From contig DATKQT010000037.1 in the NCBI GenBank assembly GCA_035532535.1, positions 4,528-68,527 of the forward strand: a stretch of DNA of 64,000 nucleotides, given 5' to 3'. Shown here piece after piece: positions 57,229 to 64,000 of this stretch. The DNA is from Palsa-739 sp035532535. Its GTDB lineage: Bacteria > Actinomycetota > Thermoleophilia > Gaiellales > Gaiellaceae. Both the position numbers and the translations under genes were made by a program. Position 1 is the stretch's first letter, and the number at the start of each line of letters is the position of its first letter. The notes under the pieces were generated by a model. That model ran no database searches. It saw only the letters and a list, made by a program, of their open reading frames with translations, and was not told the DNA's origin.

Positions 57229-57953
57229 GGCTCGCGGATGATGCGTCCCCCGGACGATTGCGCCTGCGCCTTCACGACGATCTCGTCGATGTTCACGTGG
57301 AACGGGCGCGTGAGCGCGAACATGATGCAATCGGCGACGTCGTCGGCGACGAGCGGATCAACGCCCTTGTAGACCGCGTCCGCCTTCACCTTGTCGCCCT
57401 TGAAGCGGACGACGGAGAACTCCGTCTCCGCGAGCCCAGGGTCGACGGTCGTGATCCGGATCGGGCGGCCGAGCAAGTCCTCGCGCAGCGCGTACGTGAA
57501 GCCGCGCACCGCGAACTTCGCAGCGACGTATGTCGCGGCACCTTCATACGCCTGCCGCCCGGCGATCGAGCCGAGGTTGACGATGTGACCCTCGTCGCGG
57601 ATGTGCGGCAGGCAGAGGCGTGTCATGCGAACGAGCCCACGCACGTCGGTCTCGAAGACCGTGCGCTCGTCCTCCTCGCTCGACTCGTCGAACGGCGCGC
57701 GGCCGAGCGCCAGCCCGGCGTTGTTGATCAGGATGTCGATGCCGCCGAGCTGCTCGACGGCGGCGACGACGAAGCGCTCGGAGCTCTCCGGATCGGTGAC
57801 GTCGAGCTCGAGCGCGACGTCGGTCTCGAGCCGCTCGACCCGCCGCGCGCCGCCGGCGACGCGCACGCCCGCGTCCTTCAGCATCCGGGCCGTCGACCGG
57901 CCGAAGCCGGACGAGGCGCCGGTGACGATCGCGGTCTTACCGGTCAGGTCCAC
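57225..57953 (-). CDS. Short-chain dehydrogenase/reductase
   Basis: A 242-residue classical SDR (serine dehydrogenase/YdfG-like). The NAD(P) motif is GKTAIVTGASSGFG (TGxxxGxG); the Asn is in ILINNAGLALG, Ser in NLGSIAGRQ and Tyr-Lys in AATYVAAKFAV (YxxxK), so catalysis should be intact. Substrate unknown. It overlaps the CDF gene by 17 bp and the formyltransferase gene by 4 bp: second to last in a four-gene minus-strand operon. Confidence 0.88.
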   Translation of the reverse strand: MDLTGKTAIVTGASSGFGRSTARMLKDAGVRVAGGARRVERLETDVALELDVTDPESSERFVVAAVEQLGGIDILINNAGLALGRAPFDESSEEDERTVFETDVRGLVRMTRLCLPHIRDEGHIVNLGSIAGRQAYEGAATYVAAKFAVRGFTYALREDLLGRPIRITTVDPGLAETEFSVVRFKGDKVKADAVYKGVDPLVADDVADCIMFALTRPFHVNIDEIVVKAQAQSSGGRIIREP

Positions 57954-58836
57954 GGCGCTCGATGCTAACGACCTGGGAGCGTCGCGCGACGTGGTCGACC
58001 TGCAACGTCGTGTGCCGGAGCTCGAAGCGCTCCGCCAGGAGCTGCTCGAGGCGCCTGCGCGCGGCGTGGCAGTCCGCGTCGGGCGAGACGAGAACGTGTG
58101 CCGCCAGCGCGGGGAATCCGCTCGTCACCGTCCAGACGTGGAGGTCGTGCACCTCGACGACATCTGAGTCGGCAGCGAGCGTGGCCGCAACCGCGTCCGG
58201 ATCGATCCCTGCCGGTGCGGCTTCGAGGAAGATCCGGCCGGAGTCGCGCAGGAGCGACCAGCTCGAGCGCAGCATGAGGGTCGCGACGAGGAGCCCCGCG
58301 ATCGGATCGAACCGGTTCCAGCCCGTGACGAGCACGAGCGCTCCGGCGATCGCGGTACCGACGAAGGCGGCGAGGTCGGTGGCCACGTGCAGGAACGCCC
58401 CGCGGACATTGAGGCTCGTCCGGTCGGCGCCGGAGAGGACGACCGTCGCCGCGAGGTTGACAGCGACGCCGGCGAGCGCGACTCCAACAACGATGGCGCC
58501 GTGCACGTGCGGCGGGGAGGCGAGCCGGCGCGCGGCCGAGTACACGATGCCGAGCGTGACGAGGAGCAGGACGAGGCCATTCCCCTGCGCGGCCAGGATC
58601 TCGGCGCGCCCGAGCCCGAACGTCCACGGCCCGCGGGCCGGACGCGCGGCAAGCGCCGCGGCGGCGAGCGCGGCGGCGAGCGCGGCCGCGTCCGTGAGCA
58701 TGTGGCCGGCGTCGGCGAGCAGCGCAACGGAGTGGCCCAGGACGCCGCCGGCCACCTCGACCCCCATGAGCGCCACGATCAGCCCAAGCGCGATCGCCAG
58801 GCGGCGCCGGTCTGCCGAATGGTCATGCGCGTGCAA
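57937..58836 (-). CDS. Cation diffusion facilitator transporter (ZitB/CzcD-like)
   Basis: A 299-residue CDF protein with six membrane helices. Metal-site residues are His-x3-Asp in LADAGHMLTDAAA (helix 2) and in FLHVATDLAAF (helix 5). A His-containing start (MHAHDHSADRR) and a cytoplasmic C-terminal domain (VVEVHDLHVWTV...) are also typical. It should export zinc or related ions using the proton gradient. Overlaps the M48 gene by 14 bp and the SDR gene by 17 bp. Confidence 0.88.
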   Translation of the reverse strand: MHAHDHSADRRRLAIALGLIVALMGVEVAGGVLGHSVALLADAGHMLTDAAALAAALAAAALAARPARGPWTFGLGRAEILAAQGNGLVLLLVTLGIVYSAARRLASPPHVHGAIVVGVALAGVAVNLAATVVLSGADRTSLNVRGAFLHVATDLAAFVGTAIAGALVLVTGWNRFDPIAGLLVATLMLRSSWSLLRDSGRIFLEAAPAGIDPDAVAATLAADSDVVEVHDLHVWTVTSGFPALAAHVLVSPDADCHAARRRLEQLLAERFELRHTTLQVDHVARRSQVVSIERRGPDR

Positions 58837-59878
58837 GAGCCAGCCGTTCAGGGGGAGTCGGGTGCGTGAAGAGCATCATGTAGGCGAGGCGGGGAGGATC
58901 GAGGTCGCTCAGATTCTTCCGCGCGAGGGCAACGTGGGCGCCCACGAACGCGTCGAGGTCGTGCGTCAGCTCGAGCGAGGAGCGGTCCGCCGCTCGCTCC
59001 CACCTACGGGAGAGCCACGAGATTGCCGGCAGACCGGCGATCTCTATTCCGGTGACCAGCAGCGCCGCGTTCGGGAAATCACTTGGCTGCAATCGGCCGA
59101 GTACGGCCCAGAGGACGAGCACGACGACGATCGCGCCGCCCATTCCGAGGAGTGTGCCCTTGAGCACGTGCCGGTCACGCCGGTGGCCGAGCTCGTGCGC
59201 GACGATGAGCTTGAGCTCCGGCTCCGACGCGTCCGCGAGCAGCGTGTCCCACACGACGACGCGCCGCGTCGGCCCCAGCCCGGAGACGTACGCGTTCGTC
59301 CTTCTCGTGCGCCTACTCGCGTCGGCGACGAGCACGTCGCGCACCGGGACGCCCGCGCGCTCGGCGAGCGCCCGCAGCTCCGCGGCCAGACGCTCGTCCT
59401 CGAGCGGCCGGAAGCGATTGAAAAGGGGTTCGAGCACCACCGGAGCGATGAACGACATGAGCAAAACGAACAACGCCAGCGCCGCGGCCGCAGGGAGCGG
59501 CCACCAGTGCGGGAACGCCCGCGCGAGCCCGATGGCGGCGACCCAGACTGCGGCTGCGAGCACGAGCTCGACCGTTTCGGCCTTCGCCCAGTCGGCGAGC
59601 CAGCCGCGGAGGGTCTGCGACGAGAGGTCGAAGCGCCGTTCGCGCAGAAGGCCTCGCCACAGGTCGAGCGGCAGGCATGCGATACCGACGCCTGCGAGAA
59701 CGAGAACGGGCCAGACGGCTGCCGCGCCGAACCGACCGAGCCCGCCGAGCGAAAGACGGGTGAATGCCCCGAAGACGGCGACGACGATGAGCAACCGAAT
59801 CGCAGCCGCGGCGTACAGCGGCCGGTGGTACCGGGCGGCCCGGTCGCGGTCTTCCTGAGAGAAATCTAAAAGGCTCAA
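58823..59878 (-). CDS. M48-family (Ste24/HtpX-like) membrane metalloprotease
   Basis: A 351-residue polytopic protein with about six membrane helices. The zinc motif is LIVAHELGHRRDRHVLKG (HELGH) near residue 220, and the third ligand is in WERAADRSSLEL (ExxxD) near 297. Ste24 enzymes cleave membrane or lipoprotein substrates. First gene of a minus-strand operon; ends inside the CDF gene. Its start is 46 bp from the divergent FtsH-like gene. Confidence 0.87.
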   Translation of the reverse strand: MSLLDFSQEDRDRAARYHRPLYAAAAIRLLIVVAVFGAFTRLSLGGLGRFGAAAVWPVLVLAGVGIACLPLDLWRGLLRERRFDLSSQTLRGWLADWAKAETVELVLAAAVWVAAIGLARAFPHWWPLPAAAALALFVLLMSFIAPVVLEPLFNRFRPLEDERLAAELRALAERAGVPVRDVLVADASRRTRRTNAYVSGLGPTRRVVVWDTLLADASEPELKLIVAHELGHRRDRHVLKGTLLGMGGAIVVVLVLWAVLGRLQPSDFPNAALLVTGIEIAGLPAISWLSRRWERAADRSSLELTHDLDAFVGAHVALARKNLSDLDPPRLAYMMLFTHPTPPERLALARA

Positions 59879-59924
59879 TTGGGCGTAACTAAGCGATGAT
59901 CTTGGCGTCTACACTGGCAGATCC

Positions 59925-62312
59925 ATGGCGACTGCGGACGTAGCAGGGACGACCCTCAGGTCGAGCGAAGAGTCGGTCGCGCTTGCCGGGCAGCTGAGGA
60001 AGCTCGCCCGCATTGCGACCTTCATCGCGGTGCTGACGAGCCCCGCCGCGTTCTTCTGGTTCCGGCATGCGGCGCACCACAGCGTCCTCGCGTCGCTGGT
60101 CCTCACCGCGCTCGTCGTCATCGGCTTCCGGGGCCTCGTCGACCTCCTCATCCGGCGGGTGATCCCGTGGCCGAGCCTCTTCGGCACCGAGGAAGCCCGG
60201 CTGCGCGAGGAGGATGTGGTCAACCGGCGTCGCGCCTGGACGTGGCGCTTCTATTACCGCGTCGGGATCTGGATCGCCGGGATCATCACGATCGTCTTCC
60301 TCTGGCAGGTGGTGTTCGACCCGACCCACCGGACGTGGCCTGGCACCGCGTTGCACACGCTCGTCGGCATCGGCCACCTGCTACGGAACAGGACGCTGCT
60401 GCTTCAGCTCGTCTTCGTCTTCTTCCTGTTCTTCGCCAACTTCTTCATCTTCATGGGCCCGATGATGCTCATGGGCATCTCGCAGATCCGCGGCTACGAG
60501 CCCGGCGACGCCGAGTGGGGCGTGAAGCTCGAGGACGTGCGCGGACAGGTCGAGGCGAAGGAGGAGGTGCGCCGCATCGTCACGCTCTGGCAGTCGGGTG
60601 AGGCGTTCGAGAAGGCAGGCGGCAAGCGCGAGCGAGGGCTACTGTTCCTCGGCGCGCCGGGCACCGGCAAGACGATGCTCGCGAAGGCGATCGCGACCGG
60701 CTTCAACTCGCCGTTCGTCTCCATCCCCGGGTCCGGCTTCGCGCAGACGTTCATCGGCATCGATGCGCTTATCGTTCGGTTCCTCGCGCGCAAGGCGAAG
60801 CGGCTCGCGCGCAAGTGGGGCGGGCAGTGCATCGTCTTCATCGACGAGATCGACGCGGTCGGACTGCGGCGCCAGGCCCTGCAGGGAAACACCATGAATC
60901 CGATCGACGTCGCCGAGCCGACGTTCTACGGCCGGTACGGCGCAATCAACTCGAGCGGCGACCTCATCCACGAAACCCCGGCCTGGCGCGAGCACATGTT
61001 CAATCTGCGCGCGCCGGAGCGCAGCTCCCCGTATCCGTCCTGGATGCACAAGATGGTCAACATCGTCAACCAGGGGATCATGCCCGGGATGATGGGCGGC
61101 CAGGGGCAGCTCGCCCTCAACCAGCTACTCGTGACGATGGACGGCATCGACAACCCGCCGTTCTTCAAGCGGTTCTTCACAAACCGCATCAACACGTTCC
61201 TCGACTCGATCTACATCGTCCCGCGGCGCATCGGCCGCGTCAGCCTGAGGCTGCCGAAGCCGCGGCCGCTCGGCGCGCAGATCTACTTCATCGGCGCGAC
61301 GAACGTCCCGTTCGAGCGGCTCGACCCGGCGCTGACGCGCCCGGGGCGCATGGGCCGCCACGTCTGGTTCCGTACGCCGACGAAGGACGACCGCAAGGAC
61401 ATCTTCAACCTGTATCTCGACAAGGTCTCGCACGATCCCGACCTCGACTCGCCCGAACGACGCGACGAGATCGCGCGGATCACGAACGGCTACTCGCCCG
61501 CGATGATCGAGCAGATCTGCTCGATGGCTCTGACGAACGCGCACCACGAGGGCCAGACGGCGTTTACATGGCAGCACCTCGTCGATGCGATGACGGTGGT
61601 CGAGTCGGGCACCGCCATCGGCGTGAAGTACACGCCGAACGAGACCCGCGCCGTCGCGATCCACGAGGCCGGCCACGCGACCACCGCGCACGCGTACCGC
61701 CCCGAGATCGAATCGAGCCGCCTCTCCATCCGCATGCGCGGAGGCTCGCTCGGCCATCACCAGTTCTTCGACCGCGAGGAGCGCTTCAGCAGCTGGCAGA
61801 GCGAAGAGGCCGGCGATCTCATCCACACCGTCGGCTCGATGGCCGCCGAGCACGTCTTCTACGGCGAGAACTCGGTCGGCGTCAGCGGCGACCTCGGCCA
61901 GGCAACGGCGCGGGCGGCGACGATGGTCGGCGTCTGGGGCATGGCGCCGAAGCCGCTCGAGCTCAACGGACACAGCGACGAGGAGCGCGAGAAGATCGAG
62001 AAGCGGCTGCAGGACATCGGGATGCGCCTGATGAACCGCACGCGCGGCTCGGCCGACTTCCACTCCGACCCGGTCGCGTCCGTTCTCCAGGATCGCTTCA
62101 AGCTGCACGTCGCCGCCCAGTTCCTCGGCCAGGCGTTCGTCACCGCCTACGTCTTCGTCCTCGAGAACAAGGACAGAGTCGCGCAGGTGGCCACTGCAGT
62201 CGAGGAGAAGAAGGAGATCTTCGGGGACGACCTCAACCGCCTGCTCGACTCGGTCGGTCTCGTGAAGCCGACGATCGACTGGACGAAGGAGGAAACGTGG
62301 CCGCAGATGTGA
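59925..62312 (+). CDS. FtsH-like AAA metalloprotease with large insertions
   Basis: A 795-residue protein. Four membrane helices occupy roughly residues 30-185. The AAA domain has Walker A FLGAPGTGKTMLAKA (about 243), Walker B CIVFIDEIDAVG (about 303), LNQLLVTMDG (about 398) and the SRH LTRPGRMGRH (about 471). The zinc motif AIHEAGHAT is near 578, and the third ligand is the Asp in SGDLGQAT. About 60-65 extra residues lie before LNQLL, and about 50 extra after TMDG, compared with E. coli FtsH. It is probably a membrane quality-control protease. Overlaps the next gene by 16 bp. Confidence 0.9.
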   Translation: MATADVAGTTLRSSEESVALAGQLRKLARIATFIAVLTSPAAFFWFRHAAHHSVLASLVLTALVVIGFRGLVDLLIRRVIPWPSLFGTEEARLREEDVVNRRRAWTWRFYYRVGIWIAGIITIVFLWQVVFDPTHRTWPGTALHTLVGIGHLLRNRTLLLQLVFVFFLFFANFFIFMGPMMLMGISQIRGYEPGDAEWGVKLEDVRGQVEAKEEVRRIVTLWQSGEAFEKAGGKRERGLLFLGAPGTGKTMLAKAIATGFNSPFVSIPGSGFAQTFIGIDALIVRFLARKAKRLARKWGGQCIVFIDEIDAVGLRRQALQGNTMNPIDVAEPTFYGRYGAINSSGDLIHETPAWREHMFNLRAPERSSPYPSWMHKMVNIVNQGIMPGMMGGQGQLALNQLLVTMDGIDNPPFFKRFFTNRINTFLDSIYIVPRRIGRVSLRLPKPRPLGAQIYFIGATNVPFERLDPALTRPGRMGRHVWFRTPTKDDRKDIFNLYLDKVSHDPDLDSPERRDEIARITNGYSPAMIEQICSMALTNAHHEGQTAFTWQHLVDAMTVVESGTAIGVKYTPNETRAVAIHEAGHATTAHAYRPEIESSRLSIRMRGGSLGHHQFFDREERFSSWQSEEAGDLIHTVGSMAAEHVFYGENSVGVSGDLGQATARAATMVGVWGMAPKPLELNGHSDEEREKIEKRLQDIGMRLMNRTRGSADFHSDPVASVLQDRFKLHVAAQFLGQAFVTAYVFVLENKDRVAQVATAVEEKKEIFGDDLNRLLDSVGLVKPTIDWTKEETWPQM

Positions 62313-63106
62313 CCAGCACCGAGCTCGCGCCGACGGCGCCGCAGCCGGAGCCGGCGCCTCCGGTGCAGTATCCGCATCGGCCGCGTTTCCTCTTCGTGTA
62401 CGGATTGCTCGGCGGCGTGCTTGCGGCAGCACTCGTGGTCCTCGTCGTCTACGCGGGCCGGTCGATCACGCCCGCGCCGAAGTGGTCGCACTGGCGTCCG
62501 AGCGGCGGCGGCCTCGGTGCGGCGAAGCAGATCGCCGATGCAGTCGGGAAGTCGTACCGTCTGCCGAACGGCGACCAACTCGTCGACGTGATCGCGAAGA
62601 CGCCGTCGGTTTCCGCGACGAGCACGACGTCGATCCCGATCCACTACGTCGCCGTGCGCGGGACGGGCGGCAAGGGCGACCAGGTCATCCTCGTCTCGTC
62701 CTCCAACAGCATGATGTACTCGCTGTGCGGGCTCGGCACGGCGTGCTCGATCTCGACGGGCAAGGCGAGCGTCGCGCGGGGGAACCTCGTCCGCCGCGAA
62801 ATCCTCGAGCTCGCGCTGTACACGTTCAAGTACGTCGGCGGGATCAACAACATCATCGCGTTCATGCCGCCGCCCTCAGGGTCGCAGGCGCAGTACGTGA
62901 TCTACCTGCAGAAGAACGACGTGTCGGCAGAGTTGAAGCAGCCGCTCGCCGAGACTCTGGGCGCGAAAGTGCCGCTTCCGGCGGCGATTCCGGCCCATGA
63001 GCTCCACGCGATCAACTCCGTCACAGAGCCGCGCGTGTACAAGTTCGGCCTCTCGCAGGCCCAGCTGGGCGACGCGGTCCTGGTGCTGACGCCGCTCCCG
63101 GCGTAA
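62297..63106 (+). CDS. Membrane-anchored protein coupled to the FtsH-like protease
   Basis: A 269-residue protein. A Pro/Ala-rich N-terminal ~27 residues precedes one membrane helix (FLFVYGLLGGVLAAALVVLVVYAG), then a soluble, probably external, domain with VIAKTPSVSATSTTSIPIHYVAVRG, LCGLGTACSIS and YVIYLQKNDVSAELKQPL. A Cys pair (LCGLGTACS) could be a disulfide. No family recognised. GTG at 62297 has AAGGAGG just upstream and overlaps the protease 3' end, so it may be a partner or substrate adaptor. Confidence 0.75.
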   Translation: MAADVTSTELAPTAPQPEPAPPVQYPHRPRFLFVYGLLGGVLAAALVVLVVYAGRSITPAPKWSHWRPSGGGLGAAKQIADAVGKSYRLPNGDQLVDVIAKTPSVSATSTTSIPIHYVAVRGTGGKGDQVILVSSSNSMMYSLCGLGTACSISTGKASVARGNLVRREILELALYTFKYVGGINNIIAFMPPPSGSQAQYVIYLQKNDVSAELKQPLAETLGAKVPLPAAIPAHELHAINSVTEPRVYKFGLSQAQLGDAVLVLTPLPA

Positions 63107-63136
63107 CCGCCGCGGCGCCCCGGCCGTTCTCCTTGC

Positions 63137-63292
63137 ATGATGCTCTTACTCGTCCTCGCAATTCTCGCGATCGCCGCCTTCGGGGCAGGCTTCGCCATCC
63201 ACTGGCTGTTCATCGTCGCCGCGGTCATCGCGCTCGTGTGGCTCATCAGCCTCTTCACCGGAGGCATCGGGCGTCCCGCGCGCCGCTGGTAG
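63137..63292 (+). CDS. Small hydrophobic membrane protein
   Basis: A 51-residue protein: two nearly continuous membrane segments (MMLLLVLAILAIAAFGAGFA and WLFIVAAVIALVWLISLF), then a basic end GRPARRW. Similar short hydrophobic proteins with a Trp-rich second helix and a C-terminal Arg/Trp tail are widespread in Actinobacteria and related to stress-induced small membrane proteins. ATG at 63137. It is in the same direction as, and 30 bp after, the preceding gene. Confidence 0.7.
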   Translation: MMLLLVLAILAIAAFGAGFAIHWLFIVAAVIALVWLISLFTGGIGRPARRW

Positions 63293-63317
63293 ACCCGGCG
63301 GGCTGACTGGGACCCTT

Positions 63318-63339
63318 GGGCGGCTCATTTGGGCCGCCC
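63318..63339 (+). terminator. Hairpin downstream of the small hydrophobic protein gene
   Basis: GGGCGGC, loop TCATTTGG, GCCGCCC: a perfect 7-bp stem beginning 25 bp after the stop at 63292. No T-run follows. It may end transcription before the next small gene and the tRNA cluster. Confidence 0.45.
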
Positions 63340-63381
63340 GGCCCATTGCCGCATGACCAAGTCGCTCATACCTTGGGCGTC

Positions 63382-63543
63382 GTGTCCCGTACCGAGATCC
63401 TGCTCTGGATCGTCGCCCTCTTCGTGCTCGAGGTGAACCACCTCAAGTGGATCTGGTGGGAGTACTGGAACTGCCGCCACTGCTCCACGAAGCACAAGGA
63501 CTGCGGCTGTGGCGCGACCGCCCGCTGGATGATGTTCCTCTAA
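63382..63543 (+). CDS. Small membrane protein with a Cys/His cluster
   Basis: A 53-residue protein from GTG 63382. It has one membrane helix (ILLWIVALFVLEVNHLKWIWW), then WNCRHCSTKHKDCGCGATARWMMFL, with four Cys and two His within 13 residues (C-x2-C-x6-C-x-C). A small metal site (zinc or iron-sulfur) beside the membrane is plausible. No family recognised. It lies directly before tRNA-Glu. Confidence 0.6.
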   Translation: MSRTEILLWIVALFVLEVNHLKWIWWEYWNCRHCSTKHKDCGCGATARWMMFL

Positions 63544-63554
63544 CCTGGCTCGCA

Positions 63555-63627
63555 GCCCCCATCGACTAGCGGTCCAGGTCGCGGCCCTTTCAAGGCCGTA
63601 GCGCGGGTTCGAATCCCGCTGGGGGCA
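63555..63627 (+). tRNA. tRNA-Glu (anticodon TTC)
   Basis: 73 nt. Acceptor stem GCCCCCA/TGGGGGC, anticodon stem CGGCC/GGCCG with loop CTTTCAA (anticodon TTC), T arm GCGGG-TTCGAAT-CCCGC, discriminator A. CCA is not encoded. Confidence 0.95.
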
Positions 63628-63679
63628 TCACTGGCGAGGGCGGCGTCGGGACCGACCACATGTACCGTGTGCCACGCCA

Positions 63680-63752
63680 GGGCGGTTAGCTCAGCTGGGA
63701 GAGCACCTGCCTTACAAGCAGGGGGTCGGCGGTTCGATCCCGTCACCGCCCA
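63680..63752 (+). tRNA. tRNA-Val (anticodon TAC)
   Basis: 73 nt. Acceptor stem GGGCGGT/ACCGCCC, anticodon stem CCTGC/GCAGG with loop CTTACAA (anticodon TAC), T loop TTCGATC, discriminator A. CCA is not encoded. It abuts the small open reading frame starting at 63754. Confidence 0.95.
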
Positions 63753-63753
63753 T

Positions 63754-63969
63754 GTGGAAGCCGCTCAGGTCAGCCTGCTGCGCTGGCTCCGCCGCCAGCT
63801 CCAACAGCCGACGCCGCTGCGCGAGCACCTCGAGGCGGCGGTCGAGAACGACGACCCCGCCGAGGCGCGGCGTCTCGTCCAGCGCTTCGAGTTCAGCGAC
63901 GCGCAACGGCGAAACGTCGATCAGCTCCTCGACGCGTGGGAACGTACACTCGGCCCCACGGGCCGGTAG
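63754..63969 (+). CDS. Small hypothetical protein between tRNA genes
   Basis: A 71-residue protein from GTG 63754. Its sequence is strongly helical and protein-like: LLRWLRRQLQQPTPLREHLEAAVENDDPAEARRLVQRFEFSDAQRRNVDQLLDAWERTLG. It fills the space between tRNA-Val and tRNA-Lys, and its TAG stop is inside the first ten bases of tRNA-Lys. No ribosome-binding site can exist outside the tRNA-Val 3' end, so if real it is translated from the tRNA-containing transcript. No family recognised. Confidence 0.45.
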   Translation: MEAAQVSLLRWLRRQLQQPTPLREHLEAAVENDDPAEARRLVQRFEFSDAQRRNVDQLLDAWERTLGPTGR

Positions 63970-64000
63970 CTCAGTTGGTAGAGCAGGGGACTTTTAATCC
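63960..64000 (+). tRNA. tRNA-Lys (anticodon TTT), cut by window end
   Basis: Starts GGGCCGGTAGCTCAGTTGG, a standard acceptor and D arm. The anticodon loop CTTTTAA after GGGGA gives TTT. The sequence ends in the 3' side of the anticodon stem, so the variable loop, T arm and acceptor 3' side are outside the window. Confidence 0.9.

Noticed and set aside
1..64000. CRISPR array, prophage, insertion sequence or integrase
   Set aside because: No regularly spaced direct repeats, transposase or recombinase motifs, or attachment-site duplications next to the tRNA genes were seen.

Overview
The window is a dense, GC-rich bacterial chromosome segment with many GTG starts, 1-17 bp gene overlaps and no gene-free stretch longer than about 220 bp. 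Gene content and protein style (separate PurS/PurQ/small PurL, rpsF-ssb-rpsR-rplI-dnaB order, fused MoaD-MoaE, a DUF4032-type protein, actinobacterial DUF families) point to Actinomycetota, most likely class Thermoleophilia (Gaiellales/Solirubrobacterales). That placement is inference from protein style, not a search result.

Layout. 1-5.4 kb (mostly minus strand): truncated tRNA-Leu, secG, a lone receiver domain, a GT4 glycosyltransferase, a methylmalonyl-CoA mutase large chain and an ABC exporter. 5.5-11.7 kb: a fused molybdopterin synthase, an M50 membrane protease, a LOG-family protein, selA and selB, then a SnoaL-like protein and a nitrilase. 11.7-17.8 kb: a membrane protein, a hydantoinase/oxoprolinase A-B pair, a HAD hydrolase, a cupin, the selenocysteine tRNA and an exported trypsin/PDZ protease. 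18.2-21.9 kb: the rpsF-ssb-rpsR-rplI-dnaB replication/ribosome block. 21.9-23.5 kb: a cupredoxin and a permease that share one reading frame across a TGA. 23.5-45.7 kb: an extended purine region (purA, D, E, B, C, S, Q, L, F, M, N, H) interrupted by fdhD/mobA, secreted proteins, an HD-GYP protein, VOC proteins and a DMT exporter. 45.7-54.5 kb: a DUF4032-type protein, a sedolisin, cystathionine beta-synthase and cystathionine gamma-synthase/lyase, a LON-domain protein, bolA-grx, a YcaQ-like DNA glycosylase and pyrophosphatase. 54.5-64 kb: ROK kinase, MBL hydrolase, a four-gene minus-strand operon (M48 protease, CDF transporter, SDR, formyltransferase), an unusual FtsH-like AAA protease with a membrane partner, small membrane proteins and a tRNA cluster (Glu, Val, Lys).

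How the genes fit together. SelA, SelB and tRNA-Sec(UCA), with FdhD, MobA and fused MoaD-MoaE, form a maturation kit for a selenocysteine/molybdenum enzyme such as formate dehydrogenase. No such structural gene and no selD lie in the window. The pur genes cover every step from PRPP to IMP except PurK, plus PurA and PurB towards AMP. Cystathionine beta-synthase and the gamma-family enzyme suggest a transsulfuration route.

The most unusual sequence features are: (i) the cupredoxin-TGA-permease junction, with two mutually exclusive hairpins and no canonical start for the permease; (ii) two more genes (purL and the DUF4032-type gene) without an ATG/GTG/TTG start in reach; (iii) an inverted repeat that fills the whole purF/VOC intergenic space; (iv) an FtsH-like protease with two large insertions in its ATPase domain.
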